Shown in pieces: positions 35,202 through 44,323 of a stretch of 64,000 bases of DNA. The notes beneath the pieces are model-generated. The model was given only the letters and a program-made list of their open reading frames with translations, made no database searches and was not told the DNA's origin. This stretch comes from Oceaniovalibus sp. ACAM 378 (GTDB lineage Bacteria > Pseudomonadota > Alphaproteobacteria > Rhodobacterales > Rhodobacteraceae), in contig NZ_VSJK01000011.1 in NCBI RefSeq assembly GCF_008085915.1, positions 122,816-186,815 of the forward strand. Direction: 5' to 3'. A program made the translations under genes and the position numbers. Numbering within the stretch: position 1 is the first letter of the stretch; the number at the start of each line of letters is the position of its first letter.

Positions 35202-37382
35202 GTGTTCAAGGGTGAAGTTGAGGGGAAGCTGAATAGGGCTGGCAAACAGCCGAAGCTGACGTCGGTTGCCGCGTTCCAGCGGCTGTTTGACGCGGCCCCC
35301 GTCTTGATCTCCATCCACGAGGGTCCGGAGCACGTCTATATCTATACGAATCCGGCGCACGATCGCGTTGTAGGCGCGCGGTCGCTCACAGGGGTCACCT
35401 TTCGCGGCGCATTTCCTGAGCTGGAAGGCCAAGGCTTTTTCGATACCTTCGATGAGGTCTTCCGAACCGGTATCGCAATCGAGGTGCCTCAGGCGGAAGC
35501 CGTCATCGACCTTGGCCCGGAAGGCAGAATGCGCGTCTATTTTCGCCAGATCGTTCAACCCTGGCATGATGAAGCAGGGGAAGTTGTCGGTGTCATGAGC
35601 TTCTCTTTCGACGTGACAGAGCAGGTCGAGGCGCGGATGCGGGCCGAAGTCAGTGAGCGCCACATGTCCTATGCCCTGAAAGCCAGCGGATCGGTAGGCA
35701 CATTCTACTGGGACACAAAGAGCGATCTGATGTCCGTGGATGAGGCTTTTGTAATCGCCTTTGGACTTTCGAAGTTTCACGAGCGTGACAAGCTGCCGTT
35801 GAAGGCCTTTACCGATGTTATTCATTCCGAGGACCGCGATCGGGTCTTGGTGGCCATTCAGCACGCCGTCGACACTGGCGAGCATTATGAGGCGCAATAC
35901 CGCACGGTCGACGAGAATGGCGTCGTGCGCCGCATCCTTGCACAGGGCAGATGCGTGCGGGACACCAAGGGGGAGCCTGACCGTTTCACCGGGGTCATCA
36001 TCGACACCACCCGGCAGCTTGTGGCCGAAGAAATTCTTCGCGAAAGCGAGGCAAGGCTGCGGTCGGTCTTCACATCCATCGATCAGGGGTATTGCCTGGC
36101 CGAGATGATACTGGACGGGCAGGGCGATCCGGTCGATTACCATTTTGTGGAAGTGAACCCGTTGTTCGAGCAGATGACGGGGCTGAAGGACGCCGCGGGA
36201 CGGACCGCTCGCGAACTTGTCCCGAACCTCGAACAGAAATGGGTCGAAACCTATGCGCGTATTGCCTTGGAAGGCGAGACGATGCGGTTCGAGGACAGTT
36301 CCGAAGCCATGGGACGGCTGTTTGATGTCTTTGCCATGCCGGTCCAACCGCGCGGGCGCTTTGTCATCGTCTTTAAGGACATCACCGAACAAAAACGCAT
36401 CCAGGATGCTCTGAGCCAAAGCGAGGCCCAATTCCGCAGTATAACCGAGGCCATGCCGCAAATGGTCTGGGCAACCCGTCCGGACGGCCATCACGACTTC
36501 TTCAACGCGCGGTGGTATGAGTTCACGGGGGTGCCGGAGGGCTCTACCGATGGTGCCGGGTGGAACGATATTTTCCACCCCGACGATCGGAACAGAGCGA
36601 TGCAGCAATGGCAGCATTCCCTGTCGACCGGCGTTCTTTATGACATTGAGTATCGCCTGCGCCATCACAGTGGGGCTTATCGCTGGGTTCTCGGGCGTGC
36701 GCAGCCTGTCAGGAACAGCGACGGCGCCATTATCCGATGGCTTGGCACCTGCACCGACATTCACGAAATAAAGCTGGCCGATGAACAGCGCCAGTTGATG
36801 CTGGGCGAGATGAACCACAGGGTGAAGAACACGCTGGCCATGGTGCATGCGATGGTATCGCAGACCCTGCGACAGGCAGAAAACCTGAAGGATGCGAGCA
36901 CCTCAATCCAGTCCCGAATTGCAAACATGGCGCAAGCCCATGATCTCCTGATCAATTCGAAATGGACGGAAACCCGCATTCTTGCCGTTGTTGAGGCGGC
37001 CCTTGCACCACACCGCACCGGAAACGGACGCTTTACGCTGGATGGACCTGATATTCCTATTGGATCGAAACAGGCTTTGGCGCTGACGATGGCCCTGCAC
37101 GAGCTTGCAACGAACGCCACGAAATATGGTGCATTGTCGACGGAGGACGGTCGGGTGAGTGTCAGATGGGGCGTCGGGGAAACCGGGGGTGAAGAGACCT
37201 TCAGCTGCTGCTGGACCGAAAGCGGCGGGCCGCCGGTCACACCACCGCAGCGGCGCGGATTTGGCAGTCGTATGATCGAACAGGCCCTTGCCGGATATTT
37301 CAATGGAATGGCGGAAATCGCCTATGAGGGGGCCGGTTTGTCCTTTGAGCTGAACGCACCGCTCAGCGGCCTTATCGCGTGA
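35202..37382 (+). CDS. Multi-PAS HWE-family histidine kinase
   Basis: The 726-residue soluble kinase has four successive PAS regions (about residues 25-145, 155-275, 280-400, 405-530), then an HWE kinase core. Its features are MNHRVKNTLAMVHAMVSQTL with the phospho-accepting His, the W-x-E signature in SKWTETRI, and the N-box LHELATNATKYGAL. HWE kinases are common in alphaproteobacteria and often act in light, stress or general stress pathways. The start is GTG 35202 after AAGGAG. A single-domain response regulator follows 43 bases downstream. No PAS region has the NCRFL motif of LOV photosensors. Confidence 0.92.
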   Translation: MFKGEVEGKLNRAGKQPKLTSVAAFQRLFDAAPVLISIHEGPEHVYIYTNPAHDRVVGARSLTGVTFRGAFPELEGQGFFDTFDEVFRTGIAIEVPQAEAVIDLGPEGRMRVYFRQIVQPWHDEAGEVVGVMSFSFDVTEQVEARMRAEVSERHMSYALKASGSVGTFYWDTKSDLMSVDEAFVIAFGLSKFHERDKLPLKAFTDVIHSEDRDRVLVAIQHAVDTGEHYEAQYRTVDENGVVRRILAQGRCVRDTKGEPDRFTGVIIDTTRQLVAEEILRESEARLRSVFTSIDQGYCLAEMILDGQGDPVDYHFVEVNPLFEQMTGLKDAAGRTARELVPNLEQKWVETYARIALEGETMRFEDSSEAMGRLFDVFAMPVQPRGRFVIVFKDITEQKRIQDALSQSEAQFRSITEAMPQMVWATRPDGHHDFFNARWYEFTGVPEGSTDGAGWNDIFHPDDRNRAMQQWQHSLSTGVLYDIEYRLRHHSGAYRWVLGRAQPVRNSDGAIIRWLGTCTDIHEIKLADEQRQLMLGEMNHRVKNTLAMVHAMVSQTLRQAENLKDASTSIQSRIANMAQAHDLLINSKWTETRILAVVEAALAPHRTGNGRFTLDGPDIPIGSKQALALTMALHELATNATKYGALSTEDGRVSVRWGVGETGGEETFSCCWTESGGPPVTPPQRRGFGSRMIEQALAGYFNGMAEIAYEGAGLSFELNAPLSGLIA

Positions 37383-37425
37383 TGAACGCCCCAAAAAATA
37401 CAAGAATTTGAGGAGAGCCGTTTTG

Positions 37426-37806
37426 ATGCCCAGGGATCAATCACGCCCCGTTGTCTTGATCGTTGAAGACGAGCCGCTCATCCGAATGGAAGCCGTCGAT
37501 ATGATCGAAGAAGTCGGGTTCCGGACCTTTGACGTCGGTTCCGCCGACCCGGCGATTTCGTTGATGGAGGCGCATGACGATATCGGCATTCTATTTACCG
37601 ATATCGACATGCCGGGATCGATGGATGGTCTGAAATTGGCCGCCTATGTTCGCAAGCGGTGGCCAACGGTGTCGATCGTTATCGCCTCCGGGGCCGTGGA
37701 CGTTGAAACGCTCGACCTGCCGGAAGGAGCGTATTTTTTCCCAAAACCATATCCCACAGATCAGATTGCCAGGGCTCTCGAAAAGGTTTCCGACAGGTGC
37801 GGCTGA
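37426..37806 (+). CDS. Single-domain response regulator
   Basis: The 126-residue protein is a receiver domain with no output domain. Acidic pocket residues are in VEDEP, the phospho-accepting Asp is in LFTDIDMPGSMDGL, the conserved Thr/Ser position is in VIASGA, and the Lys is in FPKPYP. It is the probable phosphorylation partner of the upstream HWE kinase; such pairs usually pass phosphate on or sequester it. AGGAGA precedes ATG 37426; a TTG at 37408 would add 6 residues. Confidence 0.92.
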   Translation: MPRDQSRPVVLIVEDEPLIRMEAVDMIEEVGFRTFDVGSADPAISLMEAHDDIGILFTDIDMPGSMDGLKLAAYVRKRWPTVSIVIASGAVDVETLDLPEGAYFFPKPYPTDQIARALEKVSDRCG

Positions 37807-37952
37807 TTTGAACGCCGGGAAACTATCTGGTCGGAACTATGAGGACACAATGGGTTTTTGCCTCGGTCGTAACGCGAAATGCTGCGAACGCGGCGCGCCT
37901 CAATATAATCCGAATATCATAGCAGGCCAGATCATCCTAAAGCCATGCGGGA

Positions 37953-39767
37953 TCACAGATCGTTCAGTGCCCAGATCGCAAAGCAGCTTGCCAAACCGAC
38001 CGTCACGTTCATCACCAGCCCCACGCGGAGAAAGTCGAGAAACTTGTAGTTGCCGGCGGCATAGACCAGCGTGTTCGTCTGGTATCCGATCGGGGTCGCG
38101 AACGATGCGGATGCGGCAAGCATGATGGCATAGACCAACGGCTTCGGATCGACACCCAATGTGGTTGCCAGTGAAATCGCCAGCGGGGTCAGGATCACCG
38201 CCACCGCATTGTTCGACACGATTTCGGTCAGGAAAGACGTGAGTGTGTAGATCGCGATCAACAAGAGCAGTGGAGAGGTTTCAGCAAGCACCGGCGAAAG
38301 GGTCTCAACCAAGTCTTCGATCAGGCCCACGTTGCTCAGTGCCTTGCCAACCGCCAGCATAGCGAAAATCAGGATCAGGGTTGATCCATCAATCGCACGC
38401 CACGCGTCGGCGGCCTCGATACACCGCGTCAACAACACGATGCCCACCCCGGCCAGGGCCAGCGTGGCGATAGGAGCTACATCGAAAATCGACAGTCCGA
38501 CGACGCCGAACAAACAGGCCAGGGCAATCGGGGCACGACGTCGGCGAAAGGGGCGCGCGACCGGCTCTGTCGCGGCGATCAATCCGTTGGCCGAGATCAC
38601 CGCCGCAACCGACGCGGCCGGGCCTTCCAGCAGCAACCGGTCTGCTGGCCTAAGCCTCACACTGCCCAGATCCGGACCGGGACTGTGCCTGTGACGTGAA
38701 ATTCCCAGCAGCCTAACACCATATCGACCCAGCCATTCCAGATCGCGGACGGTACGGCCCGCCCCGGACCGGTCCGGCGACACCATGGTTTCGACCTGAA
38801 TGATCGCATCCTCGCCGCGCCCCGGCTTTTTGGAGCCGAACCGCTGGTTCAGACCAACCAGAAAATCAGTGTCTTCCTCTAGCGTAAGGATCTCGGGTCG
38901 CGAGGCGGTGAGAACAATACGGTCACCTGGCTTGACCTCAAGCGTCTCTTCAGGCGCAAACCGTTGTGACCCGCGCAAAATCGCCAAAACCCGCGAAAAT
39001 CGAAGACCGGTCAAGTCCGCAAGTGTCATAACAGGTGCTGGCGTTTCATCCTCGTCATTGGCCGCCGCGGCCAGCCGCACCTCGGTCAGGAATTTCAGAT
39101 CGTCGTCTTCAAGTGCGGCACTCGCCGAGTCCCGGCTGGGCAAAAGCCGTGGCCCGAGCAGCAGCAACGTCAGGCCGCCTGCCAGACAGGCCGCCAGCCC
39201 ATAGGGCGCTATCTCCAACATACCCATTGGCGGCAGGCCCTGTTTGCGCGCAACCCCGTCGATCAGCAGGTTTGTCGACGTTCCAACCAACGTCAGTGTC
39301 CCGCCAAGGATAGCGGCATAGGACAGCGGGATCAGAAGACGCGATGCCGGGGCGTCCAATGTCTGTGCAATCCGGATCACCACCGGAATCATCACGATCA
39401 CCAGCGGCGTGTTGTTCATCAGGCCAGATGCAATGCAGATACAGACCAACAGGCCAATGAACGCGGCCCAGCCTCTGCGCGCTGCCAGATCAACAAAGAA
39501 CCCCGACATGGCCTCAATCACTCCGGTGCGCACCAGCGCGCCCGACAGAATGAACATGGCGGCGATCGTGATCGGCGCAGGGTTTGAGAAAACCTCAAGG
39601 GCTTCTTCGGTCGAGATATAGCCCACGACCAAAAATGCGACCGCACCGCCCGTGGCGACAGCGGAAGGCGGCAATCTCTCCAGCAAAAACCCGACGAAAA
39701 GAGCGATCAGGATGGCGACAGAAACGAAGGTTTTGCCTTCGGCAAAAAACTCGGTAACAAAATCCAT
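37953..39767 (-). CDS. SLC13/DASS-type transporter with two TrkA_C domains
   Basis: The 604-residue membrane protein resembles sodium/sulfate symporter-like transporters (YbiR/SAC1 type). About 11 hydrophobic segments are split by a soluble insert at residues 215-400, which contains two TrkA_C (RCK_C) domains (SRVLAILRGSQRFAPEE.L.VKPGDRIVL, then GVRLLGISR...VRLRPADRLLLEG). Helix-hairpin motifs SGLMNNTPLVIVMIPVV and TEIVSNNAVAVILTPLA carry the expected Asn residues. Sulfate, sulfite or dicarboxylate are plausible substrates, but none is shown. It stands alone. Confidence 0.88.
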   Translation of the reverse strand: MDFVTEFFAEGKTFVSVAILIALFVGFLLERLPPSAVATGGAVAFLVVGYISTEEALEVFSNPAPITIAAMFILSGALVRTGVIEAMSGFFVDLAARRGWAAFIGLLVCICIASGLMNNTPLVIVMIPVVIRIAQTLDAPASRLLIPLSYAAILGGTLTLVGTSTNLLIDGVARKQGLPPMGMLEIAPYGLAACLAGGLTLLLLGPRLLPSRDSASAALEDDDLKFLTEVRLAAAANDEDETPAPVMTLADLTGLRFSRVLAILRGSQRFAPEETLEVKPGDRIVLTASRPEILTLEEDTDFLVGLNQRFGSKKPGRGEDAIIQVETMVSPDRSGAGRTVRDLEWLGRYGVRLLGISRHRHSPGPDLGSVRLRPADRLLLEGPAASVAAVISANGLIAATEPVARPFRRRRAPIALACLFGVVGLSIFDVAPIATLALAGVGIVLLTRCIEAADAWRAIDGSTLILIFAMLAVGKALSNVGLIEDLVETLSPVLAETSPLLLLIAIYTLTSFLTEIVSNNAVAVILTPLAISLATTLGVDPKPLVYAIMLAASASFATPIGYQTNTLVYAAGNYKFLDFLRVGLVMNVTVGLASCFAIWALNDL

Positions 39768-40032
39768 GACTGTCTACTTCTGAAACGTTCTCTGGATGAC
39801 CTACCAGACTACAGCTAACTCCCACGGCGAGATCTCGTTCCGGTATAAAGCCTGTGCAAAGTTAGATACCTAGGGTTTAGCGGTTGTCTTACGCGCATCA
39901 TCTCGGCTTTTGGCGAAGGCACCAACGCGTCGGGATCTTCATGTTCCGAAAGTGACGTGCCTGTCCAAGTCGATAAAACAGGCCGAATTGAACGAAATTT
40001 CCCAAATGTGGCCGGGGTCGCGTTGGCTGTCG

Positions 40033-40479
40033 TTACGACTGCTTTTCGGGTTCAACACCCGCGACCTTTGTCAGCGCGTTCAGTTCATCGCGAAGGGCAT
40101 CGACATTGCCGTCCATCCCGCGCTCGATCGCTTCATGGGTCGCGATCCAGATCGGGATCGCCTGTTCCAGCAATGACAACCCGTCGTCGGTCAGGGTCAG
40201 CCGCCGGGCGCGGCGATCCTGCGCGTCGGGGGTGACGGTCAGCAGCCCGCGCCGCTCCAGCGGTTTGAGGTTGGCCGTCAGCGTCGTGCGGTCCATCGCG
40301 AGCAGGTCCGCAACCGATCCCACCGTCGGTGGCTCGGGTCGGTTCAACGATATCAGCAGCGAGAATTGCCCGCTTCGAAGGCCGAGAGGGCGCAGCGCCT
40401 CGTCGAACCGACGGGCTACAGCGCGCGCTGCGCGTTGCGCGTGCAGACACAGGCAACTGTCTCTGACGCGCAAAGTCAT
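40033..40479 (-). CDS. MarR-family transcriptional regulator
   Basis: The 148-residue winged-helix regulator has GLRSGQFSLLISLNRPEPPTVGSVADLL (residues 32-59), the recognition helix region MDRTTLTANLKPLERRGLL, and a wing DAQDRRARRLTLTDDG. Cys residues near the N-terminus (CLCLH) could make it redox- or electrophile-responsive, but this is inference. A perfect 20-bp inverted repeat lies in its promoter region. It is divergent from the VOC/GST operon and is its likely repressor. Start 40479 was chosen by family length; the frame is open to 40620. Confidence 0.88.
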   Translation of the reverse strand: MTLRVRDSCLCLHAQRAARAVARRFDEALRPLGLRSGQFSLLISLNRPEPPTVGSVADLLAMDRTTLTANLKPLERRGLLTVTPDAQDRRARRLTLTDDGLSLLEQAIPIWIATHEAIERGMDGNVDALRDELNALTKVAGVEPEKQS

Positions 40480-40523
40480 GCTGAAGGTGGCGTGTTGAGC
40501 AACTTTATTTGACACAAATATAT

Positions 40524-40543
40524 TTACGTTGTTATCAACGTAA
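40524..40543. promoter_or_regulatory. Perfect 20-bp inverted repeat, likely MarR operator
   Basis: TTACGTTG and CAACGTAA flank a 4-base centre TTAT: every arm base pairs. On the minus strand a TTGACA at 40550-40545 and TAAATA at 40526-40521 (18-base spacing) suggest that the site lies between the -35 and -10 of the marR promoter. Binding there would allow autorepression and control of the divergent operon. Confidence 0.7.
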
Positions 40544-40716
40544 CTGTCAATCGAATCGCGAAAGCGGGTGCCCCGACATTCTGACGACGGCGACAAGATT
40601 GGCCGCGAGAACGATTGCACGGTGCTGTCCGACCCCCAGCCCGGGAAGCGAAAGCGGGCGGGTATCAGAAACTTGACGACTAATGCCTCAAGCCCACCAC
40701 AGGAAAGGAAACGCCC

Positions 40717-41142
40717 GTGACCCAGATGATCTTTGTCAACTTGCCGGTGTCTGATGTTCAGGCCTCAACGGCTTTCTACGAGGCGTTGGGCGCAAAAAAG
40801 AACGCGGTCTTCTCGAACGAGACGTCGTCGAGCATGGTGATCAGCGACAGCATCACCGTCATGCTGCTGTCCCATGAACGCTGGCACGATTTCACGCCCA
40901 AGCAGATTCCTGACGCCAAGACATCGGCGCAGGTTCTGCTCTGCCTCTCGATGGACAGCCCAGAGGCCTGCGATGCTGCGGTCGCCAACGCCGAAAAGGC
41001 CGGCGGCACGGCTGACCCGACGCCGAAGCAGGATCACGGGTTCATGTATGGCCGTTCTTACGAGGATCCGGACGGTCATATCTGGGAAGTCATGTGGATG
41101 GATATGGCCGCGATGCAAAAGGCAATGGCCGCGCAAGTCTGA
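40717..41142 (+). CDS. VOC-family (glyoxalase-like) protein
   Basis: The 141-residue protein has a vicinal oxygen chelate fold: FVNLPVSDVQASTAFYEALG at the start and SYEDPDGHIWEVMWMD at the end. It is first of an eight-gene run facing away from marR. VOC proteins are small metal-dependent enzymes or binding proteins, often in resistance or electrophile detoxification. No specific reaction can be assigned. Confidence 0.88.
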   Translation: MTQMIFVNLPVSDVQASTAFYEALGAKKNAVFSNETSSSMVISDSITVMLLSHERWHDFTPKQIPDAKTSAQVLLCLSMDSPEACDAAVANAEKAGGTADPTPKQDHGFMYGRSYEDPDGHIWEVMWMDMAAMQKAMAAQV

Positions 41143-41165
41143 TCAATCAGGAAAGGTAATGACCC

Positions 41166-41537
41166 ATGAGCTATGTCAGCGGATTTGTGATCGCGGTGCC
41201 CACGGACCGCAAGGAGGATTACCGGAAGATGGCGGCCGACGCGGCCGAGGTGTTCAGGGACTATGGAGCCACCGAGATCATGGAGGCCTGGGGCGAGGAC
41301 GTGCGCGAAGGCGAGGTCACCGATTTCCGCCGCGCCGTGCAGGCAACCGAGGATGAGACGGTGGTGTTCGCGTGGATTGTCTGGCCCGACAAGGCAACGG
41401 CAGACGCCGCAGAAAAGAAGATGGAATCTGACGAGCGCATGAAGCCGCCCGTCGACGCGCCGTTCGACATGAAGCGGATGATCTACGGCGGCTTTACCCC
41501 GATCTTTGAGATGGGATGCAAAGGAGTAAAGAAATGA
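41166..41537 (+). CDS. DUF1428 family protein
   Basis: The 123-residue protein matches the DUF1428 family (YbaA-like), with MSYVSGFVIAVP, EAWGEDVREGEVTDFRRAV, and a C-terminal FDMKRMIYGGF. The structure class is a ferredoxin-like dimeric alpha/beta barrel; function is unknown. It is 23 bases after the first VOC gene and overlaps the next gene by 4 bases. Confidence 0.88.
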   Translation: MSYVSGFVIAVPTDRKEDYRKMAADAAEVFRDYGATEIMEAWGEDVREGEVTDFRRAVQATEDETVVFAWIVWPDKATADAAEKKMESDERMKPPVDAPFDMKRMIYGGFTPIFEMGCKGVKK

Positions 41538-42247
41538 CCACGCGACCAAGCACCGAGAGCCAGCCTGTCGTCTCGCGCGCGGAATGGATGACCGCCCGCA
41601 AGGCTCTTCTCGACAAGGAACTCGCGATGACCCACCAGCTCGACGCGCTGCGGGCCGAACGGCGGCAACTGCCTTGGGTCAAGATCGAAAAGCAATATGT
41701 CTTTGAGGGTCCGGTGGGGAAATGCACGCTGGAAGACCTGTTTGGCGATCAGAGCCAGCTTGCCATCTATCACTTTATGCTAACGCCGGGATCAGACCAC
41801 ATCTGTGGTGGCTGCGCGTTCATTTCCGACCACGTCGACGCGGCCCGGCAGCATTTCCAGCATGCGGACCTTGCCTTCTCTGCGGTTTCGCGCGCGCCGA
41901 TTGCGCAAATTGAGGAAGTAAAAGAACGGATGTGCTGGTCCTTCCCTTGGGTTTCGTCCGGGAGTGGCGACTTCAACTACGATTTCAACGTGTCGTTCAC
42001 GAAGGAGAACCGCGCAGACGGAGGTGCCAGCTACAATTACGGCAAGGCGAAAATCGAAAGTTCACCGGACATGTTCGGTGTCAGCATTTTCGCCAAAGAC
42101 CGGTCCGGCACGATCTACCACACCTACTCGACCTATCAACGCGGCCCCGACCTGCTGATCGGTGCGTTCAACTGGCTCGACCTCACTCCCAAAGGCCGCA
42201 ACGAAGAAGGGACCATGAGTTGGGTGAAGCTGCATGACGAGTATTGA
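41534..42247 (+). CDS. DUF899 thioredoxin-like family protein
   Basis: The 237-residue protein matches DUF899, a thioredoxin-fold family. It has the N-terminal SRAEWMTARKALLDKE and LPWVKIEKQYVFEGP, a CGGCAFISDHVDAARQHF segment with paired Cys (C-G-G-C), and a C-terminal WLDLTPKGRNE. The paired cysteines suggest redox chemistry, but no activity is established. Start 41534 follows AAGGAG and overlaps the DUF1428 stop. Confidence 0.88.
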   Translation: MTTRPSTESQPVVSRAEWMTARKALLDKELAMTHQLDALRAERRQLPWVKIEKQYVFEGPVGKCTLEDLFGDQSQLAIYHFMLTPGSDHICGGCAFISDHVDAARQHFQHADLAFSAVSRAPIAQIEEVKERMCWSFPWVSSGSGDFNYDFNVSFTKENRADGGASYNYGKAKIESSPDMFGVSIFAKDRSGTIYHTYSTYQRGPDLLIGAFNWLDLTPKGRNEEGTMSWVKLHDEY

Positions 42248-42366
42248 TGGGCTGCTGAACGCGAAAGAGTGGATGGAGTAATGATCGCGCGGCCCAGACA
42301 CGACGGGCTGAAGCGCGGTGACGTCTAAGTGAAGATTGACCGAAACGGACAACAGGAGGAATGACC

Positions 42367-43155
42367 ATGGGAAATCGCGACGGAACCCCGATCTGGTATG
42401 AACTGATGACTGATGCGCCGGACGCTGCGCAGGATTTTTACGGTGCGGTGATGGGCTGGACCTTTGCGAAGCCTCCCGGCGGGATGGAGCGGGATTATCG
42501 CACATTCGCGGCAAATGGCGAAGGTGTCGGGGGGGTGATGAAAGCCCCCAACGGTTCGCCTTTCGGGACGACCTGGGCGGTTTATTTCGGGGTGGCGGAC
42601 GTCGATGCCATGGCCGTACAGGTCAAGGATCTTGGCGGCAGTATCCACATGGAGCCGCAGGACATCCCCAATGTGGGTCGCTTTGCCTTCGTCGCGGACC
42701 CGCAGGGCGCGATGTTCTACCTGATGCACGGCGACAGCGATCAGGACAGCACGGCCTTTGCGCCGATGACGGCGGGACATTGCTGCTGGAACGAGCTTGT
42801 CACCTCCGACCAGACGGCGGCGCTCGACTTCTATGGGAAATTGTTCGGGTGGAAAAAAACCGGGGCCATGCCGATGGGTGAAAATGGCGATTATACCTTC
42901 TTTGGCAAGGGCGACGTTGAAATGCTCGGCGCGATGATGAACGCACAGAAGCCGGGCGCCAAGCCGTTCTGGAACTTTGCCTTCACCGTCGCGGACATCG
43001 ATACCGCGAAAGCCGCTGTTGAAGAAAGCGGCGGCACTGTCACCCACGGGCCGATCGACCTGCCGGGCGATGAGGGCGATTGGATGATTCAGGCAAATGA
43101 CCCGCAGGGAGCCAAGGTGATGTTTGTCGGCAAGCGCAAGGCAGGCGCGAGATGA
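42367..43155 (+). CDS. Two-domain VOC-family protein
   Basis: The 262-residue protein contains two glyoxalase-like modules in tandem. The first opens with PIWYELMTDAPDAAQDFYG and ends in VADPQGAMFYLM; the second opens with CWNELVTSDQTAALDFYG and ends in ANDPQGAKVMFVG. This resembles the CFP32-type duplicated VOC proteins. Start 42367 gives a 6-base spacing from AGGAGGA; ATG 42361 abuts it. It overlaps the next gene by 4 bases. Confidence 0.88.
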   Translation: MGNRDGTPIWYELMTDAPDAAQDFYGAVMGWTFAKPPGGMERDYRTFAANGEGVGGVMKAPNGSPFGTTWAVYFGVADVDAMAVQVKDLGGSIHMEPQDIPNVGRFAFVADPQGAMFYLMHGDSDQDSTAFAPMTAGHCCWNELVTSDQTAALDFYGKLFGWKKTGAMPMGENGDYTFFGKGDVEMLGAMMNAQKPGAKPFWNFAFTVADIDTAKAAVEESGGTVTHGPIDLPGDEGDWMIQANDPQGAKVMFVGKRKAGAR

Positions 43156-43628
43156 TGGACAAGATCACCACATTTCTGTGGTTCGACGGACAAGCCGAAG
43201 CGGCAGCTAAATTCTACACCGGGCTTTTCCCCGACAGCCACATCGACACGTTAACGCGCACCCCGATGGACTATCCCGGCGGCAAGGAAGGCGAGGTGAT
43301 CACCGTTGCGTTCACCCTCTCGGGTCGCAGTTTCATCGCCATGAACGGCGGACCGGACCACCCTTTCACCGACGCGATCTCGCTTACCATCGATTGCGCC
43401 GATCAGGCCGAGGTTGACCGTTACTGGGACGCCCTGTCAGACGGTGGCGCGCCGGTCGCCTGCGGCTGGATCAGGGACCGCTTCGGTCTGTCCTGGCAGG
43501 TCACGCCGCGTATCCTGCCGCCGCTTCTGGCCGACCCCGACCGGGCCAAGACAAGGCGGGTGATGGAGGCGATGATCCAGATGGTGAAGATCGACGTTGC
43601 CACCATCGAGGCGGCTGCCAAAGGTTGA
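43152..43628 (+). CDS. PhnB-like VOC-family protein
   Basis: The 158-residue protein resembles the PhnB/3-demethylubiquinone-9 methyltransferase-like VOC group. It opens with KITTFLWFDGQAEAAAKFY, has FIAMNGGPDHPFTDAIS, and ends with GLSWQVTPRILPPLL. Despite the historical name, no methyltransferase motifs are present. It is translationally coupled to the preceding two-domain VOC gene. Confidence 0.88.
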   Translation: MMDKITTFLWFDGQAEAAAKFYTGLFPDSHIDTLTRTPMDYPGGKEGEVITVAFTLSGRSFIAMNGGPDHPFTDAISLTIDCADQAEVDRYWDALSDGGAPVACGWIRDRFGLSWQVTPRILPPLLADPDRAKTRRVMEAMIQMVKIDVATIEAAAKG

Positions 43629-43645
43629 ACATCGGAGGGTCTGAC

Positions 43646-44299
43646 ATGCTTGAACTCTACGCCCACCCGTTCTCGTCCTACAGTCAGAAGGTGCTGACAG
43701 CGCTTTACGAATACCACCTCGACTTCGATTTCAGGATGCTCTCCCCCGACCAGCCGGCCAACATGGCGGCGCTGGCGGCGGTCTGGCCGTTTCGCAAATT
43801 TCCGGTCCTGATCGACAACGGCACGCCACTGCGCGAGGCGACGATCATCGTCGAGCACCTGACACTTCACCATGCCGCCGGTGCGCCGCTGATCCCGGCC
43901 GACGCGACAGCCGCGCTGGACGTTCGGTTCATGGACCGGTTCTTTGACATCTACATCGCCACGCCGCAGCAGCGGATCATCTATAACGCGCTTCGCCCCG
44001 AAGGGCAGCGTGATCCGCTGGGCGACGACGAGGCGCGCGCAGGTCTCGACACCGCCTATGCCTGGCTCGATGGTCGGATGGCGGGGCTTGAGTGGGCCTG
44101 TGGCGATTTCAGTCTGGCGGACTGCTCGGCCGCGCCGCAGCTTTTCTATGCTGACTGGACCCACCCTATCGGCGATCGCTTTCCAAATGTGACGGCCTAT
44201 CGCCAGCGATTGTTGGCCCGCCCGTCCTTTGCGCGCTGTGTCGAAGAAGCCCGACCCCATCGCCCGCTCTTCCCGCTGGGCGCACCGGACAGAGATTAA
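43646..44299 (+). CDS. Glutathione S-transferase family protein
   Basis: The 217-residue protein has a thioredoxin-like N-terminal domain (MLELYAHPFSSYSQKV with a Ser that may activate glutathione; FRKFPVLIDNG with the cis-Pro; EATIIVEHL) and an all-helical C-terminal domain. It should be a cytosolic GSH-dependent transferase or peroxidase. Start 43646 follows GGAGGG. It belongs to the VOC/DUF/GST operon. Confidence 0.9.
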   Translation: MLELYAHPFSSYSQKVLTALYEYHLDFDFRMLSPDQPANMAALAAVWPFRKFPVLIDNGTPLREATIIVEHLTLHHAAGAPLIPADATAALDVRFMDRFFDIYIATPQQRIIYNALRPEGQRDPLGDDEARAGLDTAYAWLDGRMAGLEWACGDFSLADCSAAPQLFYADWTHPIGDRFPNVTAYRQRLLARPSFARCVEEARPHRPLFPLGAPDRD

Positions 44300-44323
44300 C
44301 GTTGCAGAACACAGGAGGCCGCG

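Noticed and set aside
35157..36848. Minus-strand open frame of 563 codons inside the HWE kinase gene
   Set aside because: It is antisense to a kinase with clear PAS and HWE motifs and has no recognisable domain itself.
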